Shown here: positions 52,478 to 61,020 of the stretch, piece by piece | How the letters are laid out: the number at the start of each line of letters is the position of its first letter | Position numbering within the stretch: the first letter of the stretch is position 1 | Source of the DNA: DAOPJM01 sp035399665 | GTDB taxonomy: Bacteria > Bacillota > Clostridia > Christensenellales > CAG-138 | NCBI GenBank assembly: GCA_035399665.1 | Contig: DAOPJM010000001.1 | Span: 62,001-126,000, forward strand | Direction of reading: 5' to 3' | Length of the DNA stretch: 64,000 nt | Notes under the pieces: model-generated | Told to the model about the DNA's origin: nothing | What the model saw: the letters and a program-made list of their open reading frames with translations, nothing else | Database searches by the model: none | Position numbers and translations under genes: made by a program

Positions 52478-53503
52478 ATGCGAACTACGGGAGAACGAAC
52501 ACTGTTGTTTAACTCGGAGCCGAGATTGATAAGCTCTGCGGCAATAGTGAGCAAGGTTGAGAACGACGGCCCGCTTTCGGGCAAGTTTGACGTTGTGATG
52601 GGTGACGACAGGATGGGCGAGGAGAGCTTTGAAAAAGCCGAGCTTCGAATGTTTGAAAACGCCGTGCGCCTTGCCTGTCTAAAAGCGGGGACGGACAAGT
52701 GCAAGCTGGGATGCCTGCTCGCGGGCGACCTCCTAAATCAGATTATCACCGCCAATTACGGCGCAAGAAATCTTGCCATGCCATTCTTGGGGCTTTACGG
52801 AGCCTGCTCTACCATGTCAGAGTCACTGCTGATAGCTTCAGTGCTTGTGGACGGCGGATACAGGCGAAGCGCGGCCTGCGTCGCGTGCAGCCATTTTTCT
52901 ACGGCGGAGCGGCAGTATCGTTTCCCCCTGGAGCTTGGCACGACCGCGCCGCCGACCGCGCAGCGTACCGTCACGGGAGCAGGCTGTATGATACTGTCGG
53001 ACGAAACCCTTGAAACAGCTCCTTATTCGCATATAGCCGTGACCGCCGCGACCATAGGCAAGTCCATTGATTACGGCATAACGGACGCTAACAACATGGG
53101 CGCGGCGATGGCTCCCGCCGCGGCCGACACCATAACGGCCCATCTTCGCGACATGGACGAGGACACGAGCGACTACGACCATATCATAACGGGCGACCTC
53201 GGAAAGTTCGGGACGGAGATGCTGCACTCGCTGCTGAACGAGCGAAAGATAGACCTTTCCGGCAGACATTTGGACTGCGGATGCATGGTATACCATCCGG
53301 AGCAGGGCTATGACTGCGGCGGAAGCGGCTGCGGCTGCTCGGCTGTTGTGATGTCGTCGCATATTCTGCCCATGATAGAGAGCGGAGCTATGAAGCGGGC
53401 GCTGTTTTTGGCGACGGGCGCGCTTATGAGCCCAACCTCGAGTATGCAGGGGGAGAGCATCCCCGCGATAGCGCACGCGGTAGTTTTGGAGCATAGGAGG
53501 TAG
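52478..53503 (+). CDS. spoVAD: Stage V sporulation protein AD
   Basis: A 341-residue thiolase-fold protein of the SpoVA channel, which moves dipicolinic acid into the forespore. Recognisable parts are AGDLLNQIITANYGARNLAMPFLGLYGACSTM, SHFSTAERQYRFPLE and the C-terminal HIPLMESG-like SSHILPMIESG with FLATGALMSP. The ATG follows GGAGG. It normally sits between spoVAC and spoVAE; spoVAC is absent here. Confidence 0.95.
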   Translation: MRTTGERTLLFNSEPRLISSAAIVSKVENDGPLSGKFDVVMGDDRMGEESFEKAELRMFENAVRLACLKAGTDKCKLGCLLAGDLLNQIITANYGARNLAMPFLGLYGACSTMSESLLIASVLVDGGYRRSAACVACSHFSTAERQYRFPLELGTTAPPTAQRTVTGAGCMILSDETLETAPYSHIAVTAATIGKSIDYGITDANNMGAAMAPAAADTITAHLRDMDEDTSDYDHIITGDLGKFGTEMLHSLLNERKIDLSGRHLDCGCMVYHPEQGYDCGGSGCGCSAVVMSSHILPMIESGAMKRALFLATGALMSPTSSMQGESIPAIAHAVVLEHRR

Positions 53504-53504
53504 T

Positions 53505-53870
53505 ATGAACGCATTGCAGTACCTTTGGGCGTTTTTGATAGGCGGAGCAATATGTGTTGTAGGGCAGCTGCTGCTGAGCCTAACGCGCTTGACTTCGGCG
53601 CGGATACTGGTAATCTTCGTTACGGCGGGGGTGGTACTCACAGCCTTAGGCGTGTATGAACCTTTGGTTGACTTTGCGGGCGCTGGCGCGTCCGTGCCGC
53701 TCACGGGCTTTGGATACGCCTTGGCGTCAGGCGCTTTGAAGGCCGTCGAGCAGCGAGAGCTTATAGGCGCGTTCACGGGCGGCATAACAGCAACGGCGGG
53801 CGGAGTATCCGCCGCTGTCGTATTTGGCTTCATCTCGGCTCTTATATTCAAGCCTCACACCAAGGTGTAG
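53505..53870 (+). CDS. spoVAE: Stage V sporulation protein AE
   Basis: A 121-residue membrane protein of the SpoVAEb type with three or four hydrophobic segments. The start (LQYLWAFLIGGAICVVGQLL) and GFGYALASGALKAVEQ are family sequences. It begins one base after the spoVAD stop, with GGAGG within the spoVAD end. It works with SpoVAD and SpoVAC in dipicolinate transport. Confidence 0.93.
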   Translation: MNALQYLWAFLIGGAICVVGQLLLSLTRLTSARILVIFVTAGVVLTALGVYEPLVDFAGAGASVPLTGFGYALASGALKAVEQRELIGAFTGGITATAGGVSAAVVFGFISALIFKPHTKV

Positions 53871-53944
53871 CAATCACACAAAGTTTGGCTCCTGCGTATT
53901 ATGGTGTATCGGCAATACGCCGAAATACCCGAGGAGGAACCGAT

Positions 53945-54142
53945 ATGTTCGGCAACTTAGGAAGCTCCAACATGATGTGGATACTCGTGCTTTTGCTCGT
54001 TTTGGGCAATGGCGACTGTGAAGGCGGCGCGTCCTGCGACACCCTTATTTGGCTGTTGCTGCTCTCACGCTACTGCGGCGGCGACTGCGGCTGCAACTCC
54101 TGCCCGACGCGCAGCTCAAACGGCTGCGGATGCGGCTGCTAA
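53945..54142 (+). CDS. Cys-rich small membrane protein
   Basis: A 65-residue protein: a short Gly/Ser start, a hydrophobic segment (WILVLLLVLG), a short acidic loop with two cysteines, a second hydrophobic segment (IWLLLLSRY), and a C-terminus with eight more cysteines, ending GCGCGC. The start ATG 53945 has a perfect GAGGAGG site nine bases upstream. Similar clostridial proteins are annotated as high-cysteine chorion-like proteins; a spore or envelope role is possible. It follows spoVAE by 74 bases and precedes a terminator. Confidence 0.75.
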   Translation: MFGNLGSSNMMWILVLLLVLGNGDCEGGASCDTLIWLLLLSRYCGGDCGCNSCPTRSSNGCGCGC

Positions 54143-54167
54143 AGCAAAGGAACACAAAAGATGTATG

Positions 54168-54203
54168 GGGCTGTTGCAAACCCGGCTTGCAAACAGCCCT
54201 TTT
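54168..54203 (+). terminator. Terminator after the spoVA region
   Basis: GGGCTGTTGCAAA pairs with TTGCAAACAGCCC (one bulged base), followed by TTTTCC. Confidence 0.85.
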
Positions 54204-54247
54204 CCATGTAATTGATGTATTCTCGTGTCAGTCGCTGCTTATGACTG

Positions 54248-54673
54248 TCACCCGTGCTGCGTGAGCGGTATCAAATCATAGCTTGTATAAATGGAATCCG
54301 TGTAAAAGGAGTTAGTCATTACGGCAACCCTGTCCGCGATAACATGCACAACCTCGGAATTGGTGGGAATGCCGTCGTTGTCCTTTGAGCAGTAGCAGAA
54401 GTAAGCCCGCTGCCGCGCAATGCTGCCGTTTCGCCACATGACCTCAATCGCATGACGTATCGCCCTATTGACCATGACGGGCGAACTGTGATTCTCGTTT
54501 GCAATCATCGGATAAATCTCGGTAGTGAGCTTGGCGTTTGAGTTGAGCAGTATCGCCACAGCCGCCTGTCTGATGTAGCCGTAGCCGAGCAAGTGTGAGG
54601 GCACCCCCAGCGCGTTCATGCTTGCTTCGATCAGCTTCTCGTATTCCGATATATCCCTGTTGATAAGATACAT
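54248..54673 (-). CDS. Orphan Spo0A C-terminal DNA-binding domain protein
   Basis: A 141-residue protein that matches the effector domain of Spo0A along its length: ALGVPSHLLGYGYIRQA at the first helices, TEIYPMIAN, then VNRAIRHAIEVMWRNGSI, which corresponds to the recognition helix, and PTNSEVVHVIADRV. No receiver domain is present, and the gene starts within nine residues of the domain. A strong AGGGAGGAA site precedes the ATG, so it is not a fragment lacking a start. It should bind 0A-box-like DNA without phosphorylation control; its targets are unknown. Confidence 0.85.
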   Translation of the reverse strand: MYLINRDISEYEKLIEASMNALGVPSHLLGYGYIRQAAVAILLNSNAKLTTEIYPMIANENHSSPVMVNRAIRHAIEVMWRNGSIARQRAYFCYCSKDNDGIPTNSEVVHVIADRVAVMTNSFYTDSIYTSYDLIPLTQHG

Positions 54674-54870
54674 AAGTTCCTCCCTATCGGTATTTGCACA
54701 AGTAAAATATTAGCACAAAAGCAAGCAAAATCATAACGTTAAGTTTTAACGAATTGGCACAAATAAGAAGTAATTTTCATGCATTGCGTCGAGCGTATCA
54801 TAACACGGCATTCACACCGTATGAATTATCAATCAAAATCACTTTTTAGCGGACGGAGCTATTGAGAAGC

Positions 54871-56541
54871 TCAGACCATTGTGATTCGGCGATTTTCAAC
54901 CTTTAGCCTTATGTCGGCATACTCGTCGGGAACGCTGCGGTGAGATATCATGATGCAGGTTTTGCCCAAGGCTTTGAGGTTCTCAAGCACCTGCCGTTCC
55001 GTGGAAGCGTCAAGCGAGGAAGCCGCCTCATCCAAAAGCAGGATGGGAGCGTCACAAAGCAGCGCCCTTGCTATCGCTATGCGCTGAGCCTGCCCCTCTG
55101 AAACGCCCTTTCCGCCCTCAGACAGTATGCTTGCAAGTCCGTCAGGCATCTTTGCGATGAATCCGTCCGCACAGGCAAGGCGACAGGCTTCAAGTATGCG
55201 CTCATCGGGGATGGAACCGTCATACATGGTAATATTGTCCCTTATGCTGCCGCCAAAGAGCATATTGCCTTGCGGCACATACGCGAAAAGCCCACGCGCA
55301 GAGGATGAGAGGTCATAGCTTTCAGAGCCGCAAACAAAGCTTATGCCGCCCGAGCAGGGCGAATACAGCGACAGGAGCAGCTTTACAATGGTGGATTTGC
55401 CTATGCCGGAAAGCCCCGAGATCACGCAGCTTTGACCGCGCTCCACCGAGAAGCTGACGTTCTCCAAGACGGGCTGCCCGTTTGAGTATTCAAAGCAGAC
55501 GTCGTTGACGTCGAGCCTTTGAAAATCGTCGATAACCTCCTTGGGCAGAGGCTCCTGGGCATCGCTCTCAAGCCTTAGGAGCGACATTAGCCTTTCGGCG
55601 GATACGAGCGTCGAATAATACTGGGGCATGACCTGCGAAAGGCCCGCAAGCGGAGTGCGCACCTGCGATACAAGCTGCAGCACCGCAGTCAAGGTGCCGT
55701 AGGTAAACGCGCCTGTGTATATGGAGAACGCACCCCAAGTCAAAGCCGCCATGTATGCTAAGGTGAAGCACAGCCCAATCGCCGCGCCCGCAAGCGAGGT
55801 GAAGCGGTTGTGCCTGATGCGGTTTTTGGCGTTAACGTCCTGTACTGCATAGAGCCTGTTCAAAAAGGCGGGGGAAGCGGAGAAGGCCTTAATTACGGGC
55901 AGGTCCACAATCGATTCCTGCATGAACGAACGAACCTTGCCCTCGCTTTCGCGTACTCCGCGCTGAAGGGCTTTGAGCTTATTGCGAAACAGCAGCATAC
56001 CCAAACCGACCAACGCGCCTATGGCAAGTGATATTAAGAGCAGCTCAGGGCTGAGGACGAACAGCACAACGCCCGCGCAGACTATGCGCACGACCATGGT
56101 TATGGCGCTTGGCAAAAGACCTGTGACACCCGAAGTCACGGCCTCAACATCGGTGGTAAAGCGGTTCATCAGCTCGCCGCTGTGAAAGGCCGAAACGGTC
56201 GAATACTTGGCATTGTAGAGGGAGGAAGCAAGCTCGCCGCGAAACGAGACGTTGAGCTTGACGGATATGTAGTTGGACAGACGCGAGCTGATATAGCGGC
56301 AAAGGTACTGAAAGCCCACGAGTGCGCCGAGCGCGATAACCCCATAAATAATGCCGAGCTTGTCAACCCCCACGGCGGCGTCAACGATGCTTCGAACCGC
56401 AAGCGCCAACAGAACGCCCGCGACAGCGCTCAAAGATTGCAGAAGAACGAGTACGCTAAAGGACGCCCAACGCTTGTAGAGGTGCTTTAGCACCCACCTT
56501 AGAGTGGTTCGGTTTTCCGCCGCCTTTCGCTTATCAGCCAT
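54871..56541 (-). CDS. ABC transporter, fused permease and ATPase
   Basis: A 556-residue half-transporter with six membrane segments (about residues 20-310) and an ATPase domain with Walker A GLSGIGKST, Q-loop YVPQGNMLF, signature VSEGQAQR in place of LSGGQ, and Walker B LLLDEAASSLD. Such exporters move lipids, peptides or drugs. It overlaps the upstream peptidase gene by eight bases and lies in a PqqD-S26 peptidase cassette, which favours a modified peptide as substrate. Confidence 0.92.
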   Translation of the reverse strand: MADKRKAAENRTTLRWVLKHLYKRWASFSVLVLLQSLSAVAGVLLALAVRSIVDAAVGVDKLGIIYGVIALGALVGFQYLCRYISSRLSNYISVKLNVSFRGELASSLYNAKYSTVSAFHSGELMNRFTTDVEAVTSGVTGLLPSAITMVVRIVCAGVVLFVLSPELLLISLAIGALVGLGMLLFRNKLKALQRGVRESEGKVRSFMQESIVDLPVIKAFSASPAFLNRLYAVQDVNAKNRIRHNRFTSLAGAAIGLCFTLAYMAALTWGAFSIYTGAFTYGTLTAVLQLVSQVRTPLAGLSQVMPQYYSTLVSAERLMSLLRLESDAQEPLPKEVIDDFQRLDVNDVCFEYSNGQPVLENVSFSVERGQSCVISGLSGIGKSTIVKLLLSLYSPCSGGISFVCGSESYDLSSSARGLFAYVPQGNMLFGGSIRDNITMYDGSIPDERILEACRLACADGFIAKMPDGLASILSEGGKGVSEGQAQRIAIARALLCDAPILLLDEAASSLDASTERQVLENLKALGKTCIMISHRSVPDEYADIRLKVENRRITMV

Positions 56542-56995
56542 GCTTTTTTAGCCTCGCATACAGGTGATAGAGTAACTCACTGCAGCGCCGCAGGGGACGC
56601 GACGCAAGCCTTTTCTTAACGTAACGAAGGTATTCCGCGGAATCCGCGGCAACGTTCACGCCGTCCTTATCAAAGGCGGTCACAATGCCGATGACGTCGT
56701 CCCTTGTGAAGCCGTGTTCGAGCTTCGTTTGGTTGTCGCCGCAAAGGGTATAGCTTCCGTTGGAATGGACGCGCACTACGCGATGAAGTACGAAGCTCCC
56801 GTTCCCGCGTCTGCAAAGGGGCAAATCGCCGCGAACAAGCCGCTTGGGGGCGGGGGAAAGCGTCACATAGGAATCGTGGAGCATGGGTTTCATGCTTGTG
56901 CCGTGAGCCATAAATTCCACGCTCTGACCTGAAGAAAGCCGCTCGGTTATGAGCGGCATACATTCTGTAAGCCCTATGGCAACGACGCGTTCCAT
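56534..56995 (-). CDS. S24/S26 family signal peptidase-like protein
   Basis: A 153-residue protein with the S26-type active serine in FMAHGTSMKPML (Ser34), LVRGDLPLCRR and LHRVVRV followed by YTLCGDNQ. In LexA/signal peptidase folds a lysine in the third box acts as base; that position is not certain here. It lacks an N-terminal membrane segment and may be cytoplasmic. It abuts the PqqD gene and overlaps the ABC gene, so it may cleave a leader from the exported peptide. Confidence 0.8.
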   Translation of the reverse strand: MERVVAIGLTECMPLITERLSSGQSVEFMAHGTSMKPMLHDSYVTLSPAPKRLVRGDLPLCRRGNGSFVLHRVVRVHSNGSYTLCGDNQTKLEHGFTRDDVIGIVTAFDKDGVNVAADSAEYLRYVKKRLASRPLRRCSELLYHLYARLKKHG

Positions 56996-57261
56996 CAGTC
57001 GTCTATCAAACCGGCGGCCCTCAGCCGCTCAACAAAGATACCGACGTCCCTTGAGGCTATTGCCTCACAGACATCGTATTCGTCTGTCAAAGCCTTGACG
57101 AGCTGTTCCTCCGTGCAATCGTTATCAAGAGCTTCCCACAGGAACGCCCCCGTTTCATTGAAGGTTATCATACGCTTAAAGCTTATTGCCGCTTCGTTGA
57201 CAGCCACAACGACATAGGTTGTCGATACTTTCTGAAGCAAAAAATCCTTTTTGTGTTTCAA
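56995..57261 (-). CDS. PqqD-family (RiPP recognition element) protein
   Basis: An 88-residue protein with the PqqD fold sequence: VVVAVNEAAISFKRMITFNETGAFLWEALDNDCTEEQLVKAL. PqqD-like domains bind leader peptides of ribosomally made, modified peptides and present them to enzymes. A GGAGGTTATC site precedes the ATG. It starts an operon-like run with the peptidase and the ABC exporter. No radical SAM enzyme or cyclase gene lies nearby. Confidence 0.85.
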   Translation of the reverse strand: MKHKKDFLLQKVSTTYVVVAVNEAAISFKRMITFNETGAFLWEALDNDCTEEQLVKALTDEYDVCEAIASRDVGIFVERLRAAGLIDD

Positions 57262-57316
57262 GATAACCTCCTTTTGTTGTTACATTTTGAGTACGGAGAC
57301 GGGACAAACGCGGATT

Positions 57317-57799
57317 TTACGGATTGTCGCCGAAGAGGTCATCAAAATCTACAATAACAGAGCCGTCGCCGTCATCGTCAAAGACCATGCTTGAGCCGCC
57401 TGTTGACGTGGGTTGGGATGTTGCGGCAGCGGTCGCGGATGCAGGCTTGGGGGTTGGGCTTGCCGTGACGCCCGGGGCAAGAGTGGATGAGTCGGAAGCC
57501 TTGGGCGTGCTGAGCGGTATGGCCGTGGCGTCGGTGGTGCCGTGAACCTCCTCGTATTCCTCCTGTGAAACGGCGTCGGGGGGCAGCGTGGCGGCGGGAT
57601 CGTCGATCTCGTACAGCGTTCCGTCGACATAGAAGCGTAAGGGCTCGGCGTCGCCGGCGGCAGCGTCGGTGCTTGGGTTCACTATATCAGCGCCCTCCGC
57701 CTTATTGCTGGAGTTCGATGCTATTGCAACTATTAAAACGACAGCCAAGGTGAGCGCAACAGCGCAGACGGCAATCACTAAAAACCACTTCTTATTCAT
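57317..57799 (-). CDS. Membrane-anchored Ser/Thr/Pro-rich protein with acidic tail
   Basis: A 160-residue protein that I do not recognise. It has one N-terminal membrane segment (about residues 5-25), a short domain with LRFYVDGTLYEIDDP, a Ser/Thr/Ala/Pro-rich linker and an Asp-rich C-terminus (FDDDGDG, VDFDDLFGD). I start at ATG 57799, after GGAGG. It lies 55 bases upstream of the PqqD gene, on the same strand and behind its own promoter, so it may be part of that cassette. Confidence 0.65.
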   Translation of the reverse strand: MNKKWFLVIAVCAVALTLAVVLIVAIASNSSNKAEGADIVNPSTDAAAGDAEPLRFYVDGTLYEIDDPAATLPPDAVSQEEYEEVHGTTDATAIPLSTPKASDSSTLAPGVTASPTPKPASATAAATSQPTSTGGSSMVFDDDGDGSVIVDFDDLFGDNP

Positions 57800-57828
57800 A
57801 GAGAAGCCTCCATATAACAATTCAGTTT

Positions 57829-57858
57829 ATTCTATCACAATACAAACGATATTGCAAA
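57829..57858 (-). promoter_or_regulatory. Promoter for the acidic-tail protein / PqqD cassette
   Basis: On the minus strand TTGCAA (57858-57853) and TAGAAT (57834-57829) are 18 bases apart, 29 bases before the ATG. Confidence 0.55.
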
Positions 57859-57943
57859 CAATTCCAAACACAAAATTGTGACATTATAGTTAAGGTTGGC
57901 AATTCAGGATTCGTACACGCCGGCGTTACTGTTCATTTATGCT

Positions 57944-57971
57944 TGCGTTTGCCCTCGAATGATGTTATACT
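57944..57971 (+). promoter_or_regulatory. Promoter for the two-domain glycosidase gene
   Basis: TTGCGT (57944-57949) and TATACT (57966-57971) are 16 bases apart, 35 bases before the ATG. Confidence 0.55.
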
Positions 57972-58006
57972 TGCAAGGATAATGAGTTTTTGATGAGGTG
58001 TCTTAT

Positions 58007-60529
58007 ATGTCCCTTTCCCCTGCCCGCGCCGCGAAGCTCACCGCGGCGATTCTTGCGTTTTTGTTGCTCATGTTGACCTTTGGGCTCACCCAAACCTCGG
58101 CGGAAGGCTCCGAAGCCGTTGACTACACATTGGCTGACGCCGCGCTTGCAGCCTCGCGCCTTACCGACGATGATGTTATGTCGCGCATAAACACCGACAA
58201 GCTCGTTCTGAGCTTTGAGCCGCATGACGCGCTGCTCTGCTATCTTGAGTGGTACGCCCTCCCCGAGACGGTAAGCTTCATCGAATACGACGCCTCGGAC
58301 GGTATCATCAACGAAACAAAATACACCCCCGCAAAGTTCTGCGAAAGCATAGCGCTAAGCCCGGAGACCACGAAAATTGCCATAAGAGCCGATTCCAAGT
58401 TTCAGATTAGCAAGTTGCAGCTCTATTCTAACGCCCTCCCCGAGGACACGCTGCTGCTCTCGTTCGCCCCTGAAAAGACCGACCTTCTCTTTTACCTTGC
58501 CTCGCCCACGACCCTCTTTGAGCAATTCTCCGCCCTGCTGCCTCTCTACGCCGTCGAGCATGATGTTGTTACCACAATAGTTATCGAGGGCTATGAGCAT
58601 CGCTATCAATGCGCCGAGCTTGAGCGCGCCGCATTCGAGCTTGGCTACTCCACCGCGCCCGTATATCTTGGGTTAGAGTACAACATAGCCCATACCTACG
58701 CCAAAGCTTACGGCAGCCTCACCAACAGCAAGGTCTATGCGAACCTTGTCGCCTTCATCCGCACGTCAAGGCCTGAGGTCATTGTTACCCACGACCTTAA
58801 CTCCGAGAATGTCTATGAAAAAGCCACGGCGGAGGTGCTGCTGCTCGCGGTGGCGGACGCGGCGAACTCCGCGCTTTACCCCGAAATCCCGACTTGGCAG
58901 GTGAAGAAGCTCTACACCCTTGGCGGGGTCGGAACGACCTCCATCCGCATGGACAAGGCTTCGACAAGCTATGTCGGTAAAACCGTGCTGGAGAAAACGC
59001 AGGAGTGCTATCGCTATTGCTCCTCAAGACAGCTCTACCACTATGCCATCTCCGACAGCCTTACTCTAAGCCTTGCATATTCCTTCGTAGGCTCGGAAAG
59101 CGACTCCGCTGACATACTTCAAAATATCGGCATTACATCTCTGCAAAGCTATGACGAGGCTATACCCACGGCTGAACCCACCGCCGAGCCTACCATAGAG
59201 CCGACGGCCGAGCCTACCATAGAGCCGACGCCCACCGAAGAACCAACCGAGCAGCCGACCCTGCCGCCCGTCGCCATCGAGACGGTTTTACCCGCCGAGA
59301 TTGACAGACCCGCGGAGTCTCCCTCGTTTTGGTGGCTCTTTGCAGTACTTGGCGCGGGGCTAGCCGTGGGGCTGTTCCTGCTCCTTCGAAAGCGTTCCGT
59401 GGCCTTGGCGGTGATACTTGCGGCTGTCGTGCTTCTTGCGGGGCTTTTGACGGCGCTGTTCATGCTCTTTGAATCCATAAATGTAGAGGATGAGGCGGAG
59501 CAGCCTGTTCCGACGTTCACGCCCCTCATAACTGAAGAACCAACGCCCACGGCCGCCCCCACCCCCGAACCCACGGCTGAACCAACCGACGAGCCGACCT
59601 TCACCCCCGAACCCACCGCTTCACCCGCCCCCACCGCCTCGCTTTTCGAGCAGACCCATGCCGACGAGGGCAAGTTTGACGAGCATTTCACCGACTACGG
59701 CGCGGACGAGGTTGTCGAGTGGGACGACGTTAACGGCGTTTGGATGTATCGCAGCGACATTTTAGCTGTGGAAATAAGGCGCGAGATAACCACCGTCACG
59801 GTCAAGGGCAAGAGCTATCCGCAGGTTAACTTCTACGCACACATATACATGCGCGACTTCGACACCTTCCGTCCCGCTTTCGCAACTGACGCGCAGAGCG
59901 GCACCGAAACCTGCCTTCCCGAAAGTTTCATACGCTATAAGCCCGTTCTTCTTATCACGGGCGACAACATCATAAACTCCGACGTTGAGAAGAAGGGCGT
60001 ACTCATCCGTGACGGAAGGGTGTACAGCCAAGAGCAGAACGACGACTGCATGGCTTTCTACCCCAACGACCTCAGCTTTACCATATTCCGCAAGCGCACG
60101 ATGAAGGCCTACGACATACTTGAAAGCGGAGCGGAGAACTGCTTCTCCTTCGGCCCGGGGCTTATCTTTGACGGGGTTATACGCGACAAGCTTGACAGCA
60201 TCGGAAGTCAGGCCAACCCGCGCTGCGGCCTTGGCATGGTGGAGCCGGGGCATTGGGTCGCCATTATCTCCGATGGCAGGCAGGCGGAATACAGCTTGGG
60301 TCTGTCCCTGAAGCAGTTTGCCCAGCTCTTTTACGACGAGGGCTGCACTCAGGCGTTCAACCTTGACGGCGGCGTTTCCACCTGCATAATGTTCATGGGC
60401 GTTCAGCTCAATCAGCATTCGGGCAACAAGGAGGACAAGAGCTGGCAGCGCACCCTCCCCGACGCTCTGATGTGGGGCTATTCGGAGCTTGTGAGCGCTG
60501 ACAACGCGAATGTGGAGCCGGGACAATGA
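58007..60529 (+). CDS. Two-domain membrane protein: PIG-L-like plus phosphodiester glycosidase
   Basis: An 840-residue protein. After a signal peptide (about residues 8-32), residues 55-370 resemble a PIG-L deacetylase (TTIVIEGYEHRYQCAELERAAFELG, then FIRTSRPEVIVTHDLNSE) but lack its AHPDDE zinc motif. A Thr/Pro/Glu-rich linker with repeats leads to two membrane segments (about 443-490), a second Pro/Thr linker, and a C-terminal NAGPA (DUF2233) domain with SFGPGLIFDGVI, NPRCGLGMVEPGHWV and FNLDGGVST. Known NAGPA-type domains cleave N-acetylglucosamine phosphodiesters, so an envelope polymer is a likely substrate. The ATG follows GAGGTG. It overlaps ybaK by four bases. Confidence 0.8.
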   Translation: MSLSPARAAKLTAAILAFLLLMLTFGLTQTSAEGSEAVDYTLADAALAASRLTDDDVMSRINTDKLVLSFEPHDALLCYLEWYALPETVSFIEYDASDGIINETKYTPAKFCESIALSPETTKIAIRADSKFQISKLQLYSNALPEDTLLLSFAPEKTDLLFYLASPTTLFEQFSALLPLYAVEHDVVTTIVIEGYEHRYQCAELERAAFELGYSTAPVYLGLEYNIAHTYAKAYGSLTNSKVYANLVAFIRTSRPEVIVTHDLNSENVYEKATAEVLLLAVADAANSALYPEIPTWQVKKLYTLGGVGTTSIRMDKASTSYVGKTVLEKTQECYRYCSSRQLYHYAISDSLTLSLAYSFVGSESDSADILQNIGITSLQSYDEAIPTAEPTAEPTIEPTAEPTIEPTPTEEPTEQPTLPPVAIETVLPAEIDRPAESPSFWWLFAVLGAGLAVGLFLLLRKRSVALAVILAAVVLLAGLLTALFMLFESINVEDEAEQPVPTFTPLITEEPTPTAAPTPEPTAEPTDEPTFTPEPTASPAPTASLFEQTHADEGKFDEHFTDYGADEVVEWDDVNGVWMYRSDILAVEIRREITTVTVKGKSYPQVNFYAHIYMRDFDTFRPAFATDAQSGTETCLPESFIRYKPVLLITGDNIINSDVEKKGVLIRDGRVYSQEQNDDCMAFYPNDLSFTIFRKRTMKAYDILESGAENCFSFGPGLIFDGVIRDKLDSIGSQANPRCGLGMVEPGHWVAIISDGRQAEYSLGLSLKQFAQLFYDEGCTQAFNLDGGVSTCIMFMGVQLNQHSGNKEDKSWQRTLPDALMWGYSELVSADNANVEPGQ
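59183..59230 (+). repeat. 24-bp tandem repeat in a Pro/Thr/Glu linker
   Basis: Two perfect copies (59183-59206, 59207-59230) encode AEPTIEPT twice in the first linker of the two-domain protein. Confidence 0.9.
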
Positions 60530-60993
60530 CGAAAACCAATGCCATGCGCATTCTTGAGGCCGCGGGCGTAGCCTTCGACACAGCCGAGTATGCCTTCAGC
60601 GAGGACGATCTTTCGGGCGAACACGCGGCGAACGCCTTGGGCGCGAACCCCGAAACGGTGTTCAAAACCATAGTCACGGTGGGCGAAAAGCGCGGCTGTC
60701 TCGTGTTCTGCGTCCCCGCCGACTGCGAGCTTGACCTCAAAAAATGCGCTCTTGCGGCCGGCGATAAGCGCGTGGAGCTGCTGCCTTTATCAAAGCTGTT
60801 CGCTCTCACGGGGTATATGCGCGGCGGGTGTTCGCCCGTTGGCATGAAAAAGCACTTCCCCACCTTCATCGACGAGACCGCTGTTCTGTTCGACCACATA
60901 TACGTCAGTGCGGGGCAGCGCGGCTCACAGCTTTACCTGAACCCTGAGGAGCTGGCGTCGTTCCTGAACGCGCCCTTCTGCGAGCTTACATAA
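60526..60993 (+). CDS. ybaK: Cys-tRNA(Pro)/Cys-tRNA(Cys) deacylase, YbaK family
   Basis: A 155-residue trans-editing enzyme that removes cysteine from mischarged tRNA(Pro). YbaK family sequences are ANPETVFKTIVT, the conserved lysine in that stretch, RGGCSPVGMKKHFPTFIDETA and GQRGSQLYLNPEEL. Length is normal. It overlaps the upstream glycosidase gene by four bases, probably by chance of operon packing. Confidence 0.94.
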   Translation: MTKTNAMRILEAAGVAFDTAEYAFSEDDLSGEHAANALGANPETVFKTIVTVGEKRGCLVFCVPADCELDLKKCALAAGDKRVELLPLSKLFALTGYMRGGCSPVGMKKHFPTFIDETAVLFDHIYVSAGQRGSQLYLNPEELASFLNAPFCELT

Positions 60994-61020
60994 ACTACAT
61001 TACAAAGGAAAAGGAGAACA

